From NCBI GenBank assembly GCA_001023575.1, contig CP011489.1, forward strand, positions 1,549,001-1,613,000: a stretch of DNA of 64,000 bases, read 5' to 3'. Shown here piece by piece: positions 8,458 to 19,152 of this stretch. How positions within the stretch are numbered: position 1 is the stretch's first letter; each line of letters begins with the position of its first letter. The stretch comes from Actinobacteria bacterium IMCC26256. GTDB lineage: Bacteria > Actinomycetota > Acidimicrobiia > IMCC26256. The notes beneath the pieces were generated by a model. That model searched no databases. It saw only the letters and a program-made list of their open reading frames with translations, and was not told where the DNA came from. The translations under genes were made by a program, and so were the position numbers.

Positions 8458-11439
8458 TCAGCCAAGGACAAAATTAACTAGACGCCCTGGAACGGCTATC
8501 ACTTTGCGAACTGTTGCACCCTCTATGAGCTCGGCGACCTTCTCATCGGCTCGTGCTGCAGCCTCAAGGGTTGCGGCATCTGCGCTTACTGAGACTGTTA
8601 CGCGCGATCGAAGTTTTCCATTTACCTGAATCGGGACCTCAATCGAGTCGACGACCAATAAGGTCTCATCTGCGACAGGGAAAGGCTCATAAGTCAAGGT
8701 CTCCGGGTGACCAAGGCGCGACCAGAGCTCCTCCGCAATATGGGGAGCGAGCGGAGCAACCATCAAGGTGATCCCCTCAGCGATCTCGCGTGGGGCACTC
8801 CCGTTCGCAGCGACGACTGTAGTGAGATGGTTATTGAGCTCAAAGAGTCGAGCAATCGCCGTGTTAAACGACATCGACTCCATATCCGATCTCACCGCGA
8901 GAATCGTTCTATTCATTAGGCGCAGGGACTCGTCGTCGGCTGGAGTCTCGGAGACATTTACCTCACCTGTCTCCTCGTTGATCACGTTTCGCCATAGGCG
9001 CTGCAAGAATCTATGCACACCAACAATGTCGGTAGTGCTCCACGGACGACTCGCGTCGAGTGGCCCCATGAACATCTCGTAGAGGCGAAGCGTGTCAGCG
9101 CCGTAGTCGTTATAGATGTCATCGGGTGTAACTACGTTCTTGAGGCTCTTGCCCATCTTGCCGTACTCGCGATTTACAACCTCATCACCGAGGTACCAAA
9201 CGCCATCGCGCTCAACTACCTCAGAGGCCTCTACGTATACGCCGCGCTCATCAGTAAACGCATAGGCCTGTATGTATCCCTGGTTGAAGAGTCGCTGGAA
9301 TGGCTCAACCGTGCTCACATGCCCGAGGTCAAAGAGCACCTTGTGCCAGAAGCGTGCATATAGAAGATGAAGCACAGCATGCTCAACGCCACCGACATAG
9401 AGATCAACTCCACCCGCTGCGTGAACGCCATCACCGCGAGCGGAGTCCATCCAATAACGCTCGACCCCTGCGTCTACCAATGCGTCAACGTTCTGTGGAT
9501 CGAGATAACGCAGGTAGTACCAGCACGATCCGGCCCACTGAGGCATTGTGTTGACCTCGCGGCGGTAGCGCTTCGGTCCACCGCCGAGCCCAGCCCAAGC
9601 AGGGCCAGCAAGATCGAGCTCAACCTCAAGCCAATCACCGGCGCGAGATAAAGGCGGCTCGGGGAGTGCCTCAGGGTCCTCGGAGATTCGCGGCGCAAAG
9701 TCTGAGACCTCTGGCAACTCAACGGGGAGTTGCTCCGCTGGGAGTGCGATCGGCAGCCCTGTCTCGTCATAGACAATCGGGAATGGCTCTCCCCAATATC
9801 GCTGTCGACTGAATAACCAGTCACGGAGTTTGTAGGTAGTAGTCGCATGCCCAAGACCCTCAGCCTCAAGCCACGCTGTTATAGCGGCCTTCGCATTTGG
9901 GGTATCTAGACCATCTAGAGATATCTCCGAGTTAGCAGATGCCATTGCAACGCCGACACCGGTAAATGCCTCGATCCAATTTGATGCATCGCTCGAGGAA
10001 ACACCGTTCTCGCTTAGCCACTTCTCATCGGGCTCAACTACTGGAGTAATTGCAAGATCAAACTCGCGCGCAAAGGCGAAGTCGCGATCATCGTGTGCGG
10101 GCACAGCCATGATCGCGCCGGTTCCGTAACCTGCAAGAACATAATCAGCAATGAAGATAGGGATTCGCTCGTCGTTGACAGGGTTGACGGCAAACGCACC
10201 TGTAAAGACTCCGGTCTTGACAGTGCCTTCTGCCTGGCGCTCGAGCTCACTCTTCGATGATGCAAATGCTCGGTAACGACGAACTGCCTCGGGTGGTGAT
10301 ACCTCCGCTCCAAATACTCCGCGCCATGCGAGCGGAATCTCGGAGTGAGCATCATCTAACTGCGATCCAGGCCACTCGCTCGGGACAAGCGCGTCGACGA
10401 GTTCATGCTCAGGGGCGAGGACCATATAGGTCGCACCGAAGAGCGTGTCCGGGCGTGTTGTAAATACCTTGATCTCAAGACTCTCGTGGAGCTCAACCCC
10501 AAAGGTGACCTCGGCGCCGATGCTCTTACCGATCCAGTTGCGCTGCATCAACTTGATGGAGTCGGTCCAGTCGAGGAGATCAAGGTCGTCGATTAGACGG
10601 TCTGCATAGGAGGTAATGCGCATCATCCACTGCTTGAGCGGTCGGCGAATTACCGGGAAGTTGCCACGCTCTGAGCGGCCATCAGCAGTTACTTCTTCAT
10701 TTGCGAGAACTGTTCCGAGCCCTGGGCACCAATTGACCGGTGCCTCACCAACGTAGGCAAGGCGGAACGAATCAACAAGGATCCGTCGCTTTAGGTCATC
10801 GAGGTCGGCCCAAGCAAGGCCATCTGTAAGCGAGCGAGCATCGCGCTCCCCCGACTCAAACTCTGCGACTAAATCTGTAATCGGGCGTGCGCGATCGAGA
10901 GCGTCGTCATAGTACGAATTGAAAATCTGCAGGAAGATCCACTGGGTCCAGCGGTAGTAATCAACATCGGTAGTTGCAACACCGCGGCGAGAATCGTGGC
11001 CGAGGCCGAGTGCGCGTAACTGCCTGCGCATGTTTGCAATATTCGCCTCGGTAGTTACACGCGGGTGTTGTCCGGTCTGCACCGCGTACTGCTCTGCTGG
11101 CAGACCAAACGCGTCGTACCCCATTGCATGGAGCACGTTCGCTCCGGTCATGCGCTGGAATCGTGCGTATACATCTGTGCCGATATATCCGAGAGGGTGC
11201 CCTACGTGGAGCCCTGCACCACTTGGGTAGGGGAACATGTCGAGCACGTAGACGGAGCGACGATCTTTGAGGGCCTCGAAGCCATCCCCAAGCGAGCCGG
11301 ATGGGTTCGGAGCCCAGAAGGTGTGCTCACGATCCCAACGGTCCTGCCACTCCGCCTCAATTGAGGTGGCGAGCTGCGCGTCGTAGCGGAGGCGTGGCTT
11401 TGAGTCGAGAGGAGGTTTCTCAGGAGGGTTAGGAGTCAT
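8458..11439 (-). CDS. leuS: Leucyl-tRNA synthetase
   Basis: A 993-aa class I aminoacyl-tRNA synthetase that charges tRNA-Leu. The HIGH signature is HVGH (residues 78-81) in [16 protein letters not shown]. The CP1 editing domain contains the [17 protein letters not shown] motif. The KMSKS signature reads KMGKS near residue 760 ([10 protein letters not shown]), a conservative variant. [19 protein letters not shown]-type region and the C-terminal anticodon domain are present. It is somewhat longer than the ~860-880 aa typical of E. coli-type enzymes because of insertions common in actinobacteria. Upstream is TACGAT 9 nt before the ATG. Divergent from tRNA-Ala. Confidence 0.97.
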   Translation of the reverse strand: MTPNPPEKPPLDSKPRLRYDAQLATSIEAEWQDRWDREHTFWAPNPSGSLGDGFEALKDRRSVYVLDMFPYPSGAGLHVGHPLGYIGTDVYARFQRMTGANVLHAMGYDAFGLPAEQYAVQTGQHPRVTTEANIANMRRQLRALGLGHDSRRGVATTDVDYYRWTQWIFLQIFNSYYDDALDRARPITDLVAEFESGERDARSLTDGLAWADLDDLKRRILVDSFRLAYVGEAPVNWCPGLGTVLANEEVTADGRSERGNFPVIRRPLKQWMMRITSYADRLIDDLDLLDWTDSIKLMQRNWIGKSIGAEVTFGVELHESLEIKVFTTRPDTLFGATYMVLAPEHELVDALVPSEWPGSQLDDAHSEIPLAWRGVFGAEVSPPEAVRRYRAFASSKSELERQAEGTVKTGVFTGAFAVNPVNDERIPIFIADYVLAGYGTGAIMAVPAHDDRDFAFAREFDLAITPVVEPDEKWLSENGVSSSDASNWIEAFTGVGVAMASANSEISLDGLDTPNAKAAITAWLEAEGLGHATTTYKLRDWLFSRQRYWGEPFPIVYDETGLPIALPAEQLPVELPEVSDFAPRISEDPEALPEPPLSRAGDWLEVELDLAGPAWAGLGGGPKRYRREVNTMPQWAGSCWYYLRYLDPQNVDALVDAGVERYWMDSARGDGVHAAGGVDLYVGGVEHAVLHLLYARFWHKVLFDLGHVSTVEPFQRLFNQGYIQAYAFTDERGVYVEASEVVERDGVWYLGDEVVNREYGKMGKSLKNVVTPDDIYNDYGADTLRLYEMFMGPLDASRPWSTTDIVGVHRFLQRLWRNVINEETGEVNVSETPADDESLRLMNRTILAVRSDMESMSFNTAIARLFELNNHLTTVVAANGSAPREIAEGITLMVAPLAPHIAEELWSRLGHPETLTYEPFPVADETLLVVDSIEVPIQVNGKLRSRVTVSVSADAATLEAAARADEKVAELIEGATVRKVIAVPGRLVNFVLG

Positions 11440-11527
11440 CGGAAGTTGATCGTACCGGGCCGCCTCGCCTTCACCCCGCCTAAGGCATAAGAGGAGGTAG
11501 CACTCGCTCCCCTGCTAGCCTGCCTCC

Positions 11528-11586
11528 GTTCCGGGGCTCGTTCCCGGGCTAGTTCCCTGACTCGTTCGGGGATCGTTCCGGGGCTG
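11528..11586 (+). repeat. Five degenerate 12-nt tandem repeats running into tRNA-Ala
   Basis: The units are GTTCCGGGGCTC, GTTCCCGGGCTA, GTTCCCTGACTC, GTTCGGGGATC (11 nt) and GTTCCGGGGCTG. The last unit includes the first seven bases of the tRNA, so the array looks as if it grew by slippage or duplication from the tRNA 5' end. A comparable 12-nt array precedes tRNA-Gly at 54427-54486. Confidence 0.75.
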
Positions 11587-11652
11587 TAGCTCAGTTGGCA
11601 GAGCGCTTCCATGGCATGGAAGAGGTCAGGGGTTCAATTCCCCTCAGCTCCA
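11580..11652 (+). tRNA. tRNA-Ala (anticodon GGC)
   Basis: A complete 73-nt cloverleaf. The acceptor GGGGCTG pairs with CAGCTCC and includes the G3-U70 wobble that identifies alanine tRNAs. The anticodon stem CTTCC/GGAAG encloses loop ATGGCAT with anticodon GGC. The T-arm is AGGGG-TTCAATT-CCCCT and the discriminator is A. CCA is not encoded. Its 3' 40 nt are repeated at 12594 and 14797, so it serves as the left attachment site of an accessory array; the gene itself is intact. Confidence 0.96.
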
Positions 11653-11676
11653 CAAACCATTCTCGGTTCGCTCCTG
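11611..11676 (+). repeat. Repeat copy A (attL-like): tRNA-Ala 3' half plus downstream arm
   Basis: The tRNA 3' part from 11613 (anticodon GGC) to 11658 (46 nt) recurs perfectly at 12594-12639; after one mismatch the identity continues 17 more nt, to 11676. Copy C at 14795-14837 shares only the tRNA part (43 nt, from 11611). Copies A and B thus share an arm of about 24 nt beyond the tRNA that C lacks, as expected if A and B are left ends of related inserted units and C is the chromosomal junction. Confidence 0.9.
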
Positions 11677-11717
11677 CTCACGGCAGGTTTTTCGGCCCTT
11701 GGGTCCGTAAGTGCATT

Positions 11718-11766
11718 TACCGCAGGAAGTTTGGCCGGTACCGCAGAGGAAGACCTATTTGGCCGG
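11718..11766 (+). repeat. Adjacent direct repeats inside the left end of unit 1
   Basis: TACCGCAGGAAG...TTTGGCCGG (11718-11738) is followed directly by TACCGCAGAGGAAG...TTTGGCCGG (11739-11766). The two differ by a short insertion. They lie 66-114 nt from the tRNA end and might be arm-type binding sites for a recombinase, or simply a local duplication. Confidence 0.6.
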
Positions 11767-11896
11767 CGCCCATGATCAAACCTCCTTCCTCGTGATAGCT
11801 CAGATGGCGTCCGTTTAGCCCGCCGCGGCTGTGGCCCTGAGGACATCCATCAACTCCGCCCGTACAGATTCTTTCGCCTGCATTCGTCCGCATGCC

Positions 11897-11927
11897 TTGA
11901 CCTCAAACGAGTTTGCTGTCATACCAT
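11897..11927 (+). promoter_or_regulatory. Promoter of the methyltransferase gene
   Basis: TTGACC (11897-11902) and TACCAT (11922-11927) are separated by 19 nt, and TACCAT is 6 nt before GTG at 11934. This predicts a leaderless mRNA starting at the GTG, and it decides the start codon over the TTG at 11913. The unit therefore brings its own promoter. Confidence 0.55.
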
Positions 11928-11933
11928 CTTGTT

Positions 11934-12530
11934 GTGGACATCTTGAATCGAATACTGCCGTGGGACGGTTGGGGCGGACGCATCATGGCGACGGTGATGG
12001 CAAGTGGCAACGCGGACATGGAGTTAGCGGCGGTCGAGCTGGTGGACCCGAGACCTGACAGCAATGTTGCGATGATCGGTTGCGGACCCGGCGTCGGTGT
12101 GGTTGCAGGCGCGCGTCGCGCGCCTAACGGCATGGTGATTGGTCTCGACCCATCGGCGGTGATGGTCGAGCGAACCCGCACGCGGTGTCGCCGGGAGCGA
12201 GTCGAGCACCTCACGAGGGTTGAACGCGCTGCGGCAGAGTCGCTCCCATTGCCAGATCGTTCGCAAGATGCCGTCGTCAGCGTCAACAACATCCAACTCT
12301 GGAGCGACCGGTCAATAGGTCTTGATGAATGTGTTCGCGTCCTCGCTCCCGGAGGCGTATTGGTAGTGCTCTTGCACACGTGGGCCATGCCGGACGACGT
12401 GCCCTATGCAGAGTGGGTCGCAGAGCTCCGTACTGACCTATCGGCCCGCGACGTGCAGGTCGAGCCCCCGCAGACCCAACGCTTTCGATCTGGTCCTGCC
12501 ATGGTGCTCATCGGCAGGTCGGCGAGGTAA
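11934..12530 (+). CDS. Class I SAM-dependent methyltransferase (cargo of unit 1)
   Basis: About 198 aa from the GTG at 11934 (frame open from 11913). Motif I is VAMIGCGPGVGVV, followed by VIGLDPSAVMVERTR, the acidic post-I region, then AESLPLPDRSQDAVVSVNNIQLW and LAPGGVLVV: the order of a Methyltransf_11/UbiE-like Rossmann domain. It should transfer a methyl group from S-adenosylmethionine; the acceptor cannot be told. The N-terminal WDGWGGRIMA precedes the fold. It is the only gene in a 981-bp unit bounded by tRNA-Ala 3' repeats and reads in the tRNA direction. The region looks richer in G+C than the flanking chromosome (by eye), in keeping with transfer. Confidence 0.85.
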   Translation: MDILNRILPWDGWGGRIMATVMASGNADMELAAVELVDPRPDSNVAMIGCGPGVGVVAGARRAPNGMVIGLDPSAVMVERTRTRCRRERVEHLTRVERAAAESLPLPDRSQDAVVSVNNIQLWSDRSIGLDECVRVLAPGGVLVVLLHTWAMPDDVPYAEWVAELRTDLSARDVQVEPPQTQRFRSGPAMVLIGRSAR

Positions 12531-12593
12531 TTCCAGCCCTTGATTGCCCCGGGTCGATGGATTCACCGCCCTGTGAACGGGACTGGGTTTTAG

Positions 12594-12657
12594 GGCATGG
12601 AAGAGGTCAGGGGTTCAATTCCCCTCAGCTCCACAAACCGTTCTCGGTTCGCTCCTG
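12594..12657 (+). repeat. Repeat copy B: tRNA-Ala 3' half plus arm
   Basis: Identical to copy A over 46 nt, then one mismatch (A to G), then 17 identical nt. It contains the T-arm and acceptor 3' strand but no 5' half, so it cannot be a functional tRNA. It is both the right end of unit 1 and the left end of unit 2. Confidence 0.92.
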
Positions 12658-14836
12658 TGGTTCTACCTTATCCAGAGGCGATGTAGGTTTCGCGCCGCTC
12701 GCAATGGGGAACAAAAGGGGTCTAGGCGATGAACGGAAATGGGAAAGACACGTCGAAGGGCATGATCACCCGACGTCAGGTACTTAAGGGTGTCGGCGCA
12801 GCCGGAGTCGCTGCCGCAGCGGTCTCCGCTGGCGTGACTCCCACCGGTGCAACTGAGTCCGATAGTCCGGTGGCGTCGCAGGCATTTGTCCCCCGAGGTG
12901 CGCTTACGAGCCAGCCCAACTTCCTCGTCATCATCGTTGACGAACAGCGTCTCGCTCCCGTCTACGAGTCTGCGTCGCTCGCATCATGGCGCTCCGCCAA
13001 TCTTCATGCGCAGAACCAGTTGAGGGCCAACGGTCTCGAGTTCCGGAATCACCACATCATGTCCAGCGCCTGTGCCCCGAGCCGCACCTCTTTCATCACG
13101 GGTCAGTACCCATCACTGCACGGCGTGACCCAGACCTCGGGTATGGCGAAGTCTTCGCTTGAGCAGGATCTGTATTGGCTCGACCCCACCACAGTGCCGA
13201 CCATGGGCGACTGGTTCCGCGCTGGCGGTTACGACACATACTGGAAGGGCAAGTGGCACGTCTCCGACGCCGACCTCTACGACTCAGGTACGCATAAGCC
13301 CTACGCGTCGTTCACCTCCGACAGTAAGCGTGATCCGGAGGCGGAGGCGGTCTACCTCGACGCCGACATGCTCGACAACTTCGGCTTCACTGGTTGGATT
13401 GGCCCCGAACCACACGGCTCCAACCCGATGCAGTCGGGCTCTTCGGCAGCTGGAGGGGCAGGTGGGCGCGACACGATGTTCGCAGGCCAGGGCGTCGAGT
13501 TGATGGAGACACTGCGCAGTTCGTCGCGCCCCTGGCTCGCTGTGACTTCATTCGTGAATCCTCACGACATCTCACTCTGGGGCGAACTCGCGCTGTTGAT
13601 GGGGCGCCTCAGTCCGTCCACGGCCCTCTACCTGCAGGGACAGTTGTCGGGTTCGAGTGTGCCCACCGATCTATTCGACCGAGCGAAGTGGGCGAAGACC
13701 TTTAATGAGGACCTGTCTTCGAAACCCTCGGCGCAGGCGAGTTATCGAGAGACCTACCCGAAGGCGTTGCAGCCGATCATTAATAACTCCGACTACCTTC
13801 GGTTCTACTACCAGCTGCAGCAGACAGTCGACGCGCAGATCAAGACGGTTATTGATGCGCTCACAGCTAACGACTCCACATATCGCGACACGGTGGTCAT
13901 CTATTTATCAGACCACGGCGATCTCCTGGGTTCGCACGGGGGCATGCACCAAAAGTGGCACAACGCCTACGACGAGGTCGTAAAGGTGCCGATGGTCTTT
14001 CACAATCCTGATCTGTTCCCGACCGCGTCCTCTACCGATGTGCTCACTAGCCACGCCGATCTTCTTCCGACAATGTTGGGTCTCGCTGGGCTTGATCAGG
14101 CCACGCTGATCGCAGATCTATCGACCACACATTCGCAGACGTTCCCGTTGCCGGGGCGCGACCTCTCCGACTTCCTGCTCGGCCTCAAAGCCGAGTCGAC
14201 CGTAGCCAATGACCCGCAGTACTTCATGACCGACGATGAGCCCACACGCGGGGTACAGCAGGTCGGCTGGAATCAGCAGATGTACACCTCGGTTGTTCAG
14301 CCTTGTCATCTCGAGACAGTCGTCGCCAACCTGGCCACAGGGCCTTCGGGGACAATGGAGCGCTGGAAGTACACGCGCTACTTCGACAACTCGCAGTTCT
14401 GGAGCTCGCCGGGCTCGCGCGATGTGGTGACCATCGTCAGCGGAAACACTCAATTAGCCGGAGCACGCAAGAACGCCGTGACGACGGTGAAGACCACTGC
14501 ACTCCCCGACCAACTCGAGATCTACAACACCTCGCTCGATCCGCTGGAGCTGAAGAACATCGCTGCCGACCGACGGCTCATGGCAACAGCGCGGGTCTCG
14601 GGAATCGTTGCGCAACTGCAGAGCCTGTTGGCCCAGGAACGCTCGGCCAAGCGGCTGAGCCCGACCACCGCCTCGTCATCGAGCGTCTCTAACGGATCTG
14701 GCCTCTTCCGCTTCATCGACGATCCAAGGCTGGTCCCCGGATACAAGTAGCCGGCGATAGATACATTCGCAGCTCTGCGCAGGAGCCGCGTGAAATGGCA
14801 TGGAAGAGGTCAGGGGTTCAATTCCCCTCAGCTCCA
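12634..14836 (+). mobile_element. tRNA-Ala cargo unit 2 (2203 bp, sulfatase)
   Basis: It runs from the end of repeat B to the end of repeat C. It carries one gene, a Tat-exported sulfatase, in the same orientation as unit 1 and the tRNA, and no recombinase. Its first ~24 nt match the first ~24 nt of unit 1 except for one base, which suggests that both units belong to one element family. Mobility is inferred, not shown. Confidence 0.7.
12729..14750 (+). CDS. Tat-exported formylglycine-dependent sulfatase (cargo of unit 2)
   Basis: A 673-aa alkaline-phosphatase-superfamily sulfatase. It opens with a twin-arginine signal (TRRQVLKG, residues 14-21, then an Ala-rich hydrophobic stretch), so it should be exported folded. 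The CAPSR motif (115-119) is the CxPxR site whose Cys is converted to formylglycine; SDHGD near 394-398 and GKWHVS supply other active-site residues. It would cleave a sulfate ester, possibly on a polysaccharide or sulfolipid; the substrate is unknown. An AAAGGGG-like ribosome-binding site precedes the ATG. The formylglycine-generating enzyme is not in the window. It is alone between two tRNA-Ala 3' repeats. Confidence 0.92.
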   Translation: MNGNGKDTSKGMITRRQVLKGVGAAGVAAAAVSAGVTPTGATESDSPVASQAFVPRGALTSQPNFLVIIVDEQRLAPVYESASLASWRSANLHAQNQLRANGLEFRNHHIMSSACAPSRTSFITGQYPSLHGVTQTSGMAKSSLEQDLYWLDPTTVPTMGDWFRAGGYDTYWKGKWHVSDADLYDSGTHKPYASFTSDSKRDPEAEAVYLDADMLDNFGFTGWIGPEPHGSNPMQSGSSAAGGAGGRDTMFAGQGVELMETLRSSSRPWLAVTSFVNPHDISLWGELALLMGRLSPSTALYLQGQLSGSSVPTDLFDRAKWAKTFNEDLSSKPSAQASYRETYPKALQPIINNSDYLRFYYQLQQTVDAQIKTVIDALTANDSTYRDTVVIYLSDHGDLLGSHGGMHQKWHNAYDEVVKVPMVFHNPDLFPTASSTDVLTSHADLLPTMLGLAGLDQATLIADLSTTHSQTFPLPGRDLSDFLLGLKAESTVANDPQYFMTDDEPTRGVQQVGWNQQMYTSVVQPCHLETVVANLATGPSGTMERWKYTRYFDNSQFWSSPGSRDVVTIVSGNTQLAGARKNAVTTVKTTALPDQLEIYNTSLDPLELKNIAADRRLMATARVSGIVAQLQSLLAQERSAKRLSPTTASSSSVSNGSGLFRFIDDPRLVPGYK

Positions 14837-14837
14837 C
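14795..14837 (+). repeat. Repeat copy C (attR-like): tRNA-Ala 3' half
   Basis: 43 nt identical to positions 11611-11653, from the anticodon loop through the discriminator. The sequence beyond it differs from the arms of copies A and B, as expected of the original chromosomal flank at the right end of the array. Confidence 0.92.
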
Positions 14838-14852
14838 CGCGCGTTCTCCCCA

Positions 14853-16079
14853 CTACCCCGTTTTCTTTAGATCCGGTGGTGCTCTCCAATCCCACCTGGT
14901 CTCCTTCGCCACACCGATCTCGCCCTCGCTGGCTTCGATCTTGATGAGTCGGTATCCATCGTGCGTTTTTTGAAGGTGGTGTCGTTTGCAGAGGCGCACG
15001 AGGTTCTCAAGAGATGCAGGGCCACCCTCAGCGAACGGAACGATGTGATCTATCTCTAGACCCATTGTCATATCGCATGTTGGTACCTGACAGACACGAT
15101 CGCGCTCCTCAACCGCTGTTCGCAGTTTTGCGGGTATTGCTCGACCCATATGCGCAATCGTCCTGATCTCTGTGCCGTCCATTACCAAGAGTTTTAAGAA
15201 TGCTTCACCTAAATACTCAGTAGCGGTAGCGACAGGTATTGGCCCAACGCCAGCAATCTCGCAGATTTCGCCATGCTCAGTGCGCCCACGCTTGAGGGCA
15301 TCTATATCGACATGAATATTGATCACTGCGTTAGGGCGAGACGTCTTCGTTACGCTCGCCCCTGCGGCGGAATCAGAGGCACTCGCTTTCGCACAGAGCA
15401 ACATCAGTGCATCAGCTGCGTAGGCCTCTGGTCTCTCATGCGCACCACTCTTGCGAGCTTGTTTGAAGATCTCATCCTGTAGTGGTTTGAGTGCTGCCAT
15501 TACGCGCGCACCGTTAGCAACCGTCATACGACCTTTAACATTGAACGAGCCATCAAGGTCTGTCCACGATTTGAAGTAGCGACTCTTGTGCACCTGTCTG
15601 TGGCGCTCCGCCTCATCAGTGGCGGCTGCGACTACGCGTGATGACGCATCTCGTAGATCGCGCACCGTCGCATGTTTTGCGAGGTTCAAGAGCTGCGTCT
15701 CAGTATTCGGCGCAACAATCACACCGCGTGCTACCTCTACAGCCTGAGCACCAGAGAGAGTGCCTGAACGCAGAGCAGCCTGAGTGACCGGAAGGTGCTG
15801 TAACTGATTAGCGAGCACCACTACTGATTGCGCTTCGTAACGAGCACAATCAGTTTCAGTAGCTAGCCACTCTGAAATACTCTTCGCTCCCTGGCCTTTC
15901 CAGCCATTCGTGCGCTCTACCTGCCCAACACCGATAGTGCGGATCGCATCCCCGAGACGCCGGACGCGCTCACCGGAGCTCACCAACCTCGCAGCCCGGG
16001 CAGCATCGAAGCACTCAACCTCCATTGAGGCAAAGCAGGCCTCGAGCTCTGTGGTGAGTTGATCCAGTCGGTCGAACAT
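14853..16079 (-). CDS. 13E12/DUF222-type HNH endonuclease
   Basis: About 408 aa from the ATG at 16079 (frame open to 16109). The N-terminal ~300 residues match the helical DUF222 layout, starting MFDRLDQLTTELEACFASME. The C-terminal HNH domain contains CQVPTCDMTMGLEIDHI, then ENLVRLCKRHH, giving the metal-binding Cys and His residues and the DHI core. Such genes are common and repetitive in actinobacteria, with uncertain function in DNA cleavage or mobility. The start is chosen because TATAGT lies 7 nt upstream of this ATG and a perfect LexA-type palindrome covers it, giving leaderless SOS-controlled expression. It lies just outside the right end of the tRNA-Ala array and might be part of an older insertion. 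Confidence 0.88.
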   Translation of the reverse strand: MFDRLDQLTTELEACFASMEVECFDAARAARLVSSGERVRRLGDAIRTIGVGQVERTNGWKGQGAKSISEWLATETDCARYEAQSVVVLANQLQHLPVTQAALRSGTLSGAQAVEVARGVIVAPNTETQLLNLAKHATVRDLRDASSRVVAAATDEAERHRQVHKSRYFKSWTDLDGSFNVKGRMTVANGARVMAALKPLQDEIFKQARKSGAHERPEAYAADALMLLCAKASASDSAAGASVTKTSRPNAVINIHVDIDALKRGRTEHGEICEIAGVGPIPVATATEYLGEAFLKLLVMDGTEIRTIAHMGRAIPAKLRTAVEERDRVCQVPTCDMTMGLEIDHIVPFAEGGPASLENLVRLCKRHHLQKTHDGYRLIKIEASEGEIGVAKETRWDWRAPPDLKKTG

Positions 16080-16092
16080 ATGTTCGACTATA
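16071..16092 (-). promoter_or_regulatory. LexA/SOS box overlapping the HNH gene start and -10
   Basis: GTCGAACATATGTTCGAC (16071-16088) is a perfect 18-nt palindrome containing GAAC-N4-GTTC, the core of the gram-positive/actinobacterial LexA operator. It contains the ATG of the HNH gene (16079-16077) and overlaps the -10 TATAGT (16092-16087). A bound repressor would block polymerase directly. Confidence 0.72.
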
Positions 16093-16181
16093 AAACAGGG
16101 GTGTGACAATTACTGCTGCGGGTCAAGACGCAGCGGGTTCGCTACTCGCCCTCTCCCTAAGACCTCATTCACCAGCGCGGT

Positions 16182-18401
<2,220 letters not shown>

Positions 18402-18543
18402 CTACCTTCCTCGCTCTGCGACTTGGGGTGGTTGACTCATTGGCTACTCAAGCCTCTAACACCGGCTCAAGTTTACATTAAGAGAATACGCGGGAGCTTG
18501 GCTTAGTCCCTCATTCAGCGCCTATCTCTAGACTCACGAACCT

Positions 18544-19152
18544 GTGATTGGTGTAGTGGATTATCGAGCTGGGAATGCCCCGAGTGTGATGTATGCACTC
18601 GCGCGCCTCGGCATTGACGCTCGCCTTGTCTCGGATGCCGATGCGGTCAGAGAGGTAGACCGCATAATTCTCCCGGGCGTAGGCGCTGCAGGGGCAACCG
18701 TTGCCTCACTCACCGAGTCTGGCCTAGTGGATGCATTGACCGAGCGTGTGCTCAATGAGGCAATCCCATTCTTAGGAATCTGTGTTGGGCTCCAGATCCT
18801 CTTTGAGCACTCTGAAGAGGGCGATACCGATTGCCTCGGCTGGCTCCCTGGCAAGGTACAGAGTTTTCCAGCATCTGTTCGTGTGCCCCAGATAGGTTGG
18901 AACTCTGTGCGCTTCGTGCGCGATCACGCTCTTACTAAAGGCTTACCGGAAGATCCATACCTCTACTTTGTGAACTCGTTCCATGCTGTGCCCGCAGATG
19001 CAGACGACGTACTTGGGGTAACTGATTATGCAGGTGAATTCTGCTCTGTAGTTGCACACAAAAATATTGCTGCAACGCAGTTCCACGCAGAGAAGAGCGG
19101 CGAGGTTGGGTTGAGAATCCTCACAAACTTTGCGACTTGGAGCGGTTTTTAA
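18544..19152 (+). CDS. hisH: Imidazole glycerol phosphate synthase glutaminase subunit (HisH or paralogue)
   Basis: A 202-aa class I glutamine amidotransferase that supplies ammonia to HisF in histidine and AICAR formation. The nucleophile is Cys80 in GICVGLQ and the dyad is His181/Glu183 in FHAEKSG, where most HisH proteins have FHPEKS. The GTG start at 18544 directly begins the conserved IGVVDYRAGN strand. A TAGACT element lies 9 nt upstream. hisF follows after 47 nt of tandem repeats. The usual companions hisB, hisA and hisI are absent here, so the pair is detached from a his operon; an amidotransferase paralogue role should be kept in mind because of the HisF partner. Confidence 0.88.
   Translation: MIGVVDYRAGNAPSVMYALARLGIDARLVSDADAVREVDRIILPGVGAAGATVASLTESGLVDALTERVLNEAIPFLGICVGLQILFEHSEEGDTDCLGWLPGKVQSFPASVRVPQIGWNSVRFVRDHALTKGLPEDPYLYFVNSFHAVPADADDVLGVTDYAGEFCSVVAHKNIAATQFHAEKSGEVGLRILTNFATWSGF

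Larger units (their letters stand above)
11653..12633 (+). mobile_element. tRNA-Ala cargo unit 1 (981 bp, methyltransferase)
   Basis: A 981-bp segment from the end of tRNA-Ala to the end of the second copy of its 3' half. It contains one recognisable gene, a SAM-dependent methyltransferase with its own promoter, and no recombinase. Direct repeats of a tRNA 3' end at both edges are the classical mark of tyrosine-recombinase insertion. Element boundaries are inferred from the repeats; mobility is not shown. Confidence 0.7.

Noticed and set aside
12594-12633. Second and third tRNA-Ala genes at 12594 and 14797
   Set aside because: Only the 3' half (anticodon loop to discriminator) is present; there is no D-arm or 5' acceptor strand, so these are attachment-site copies.
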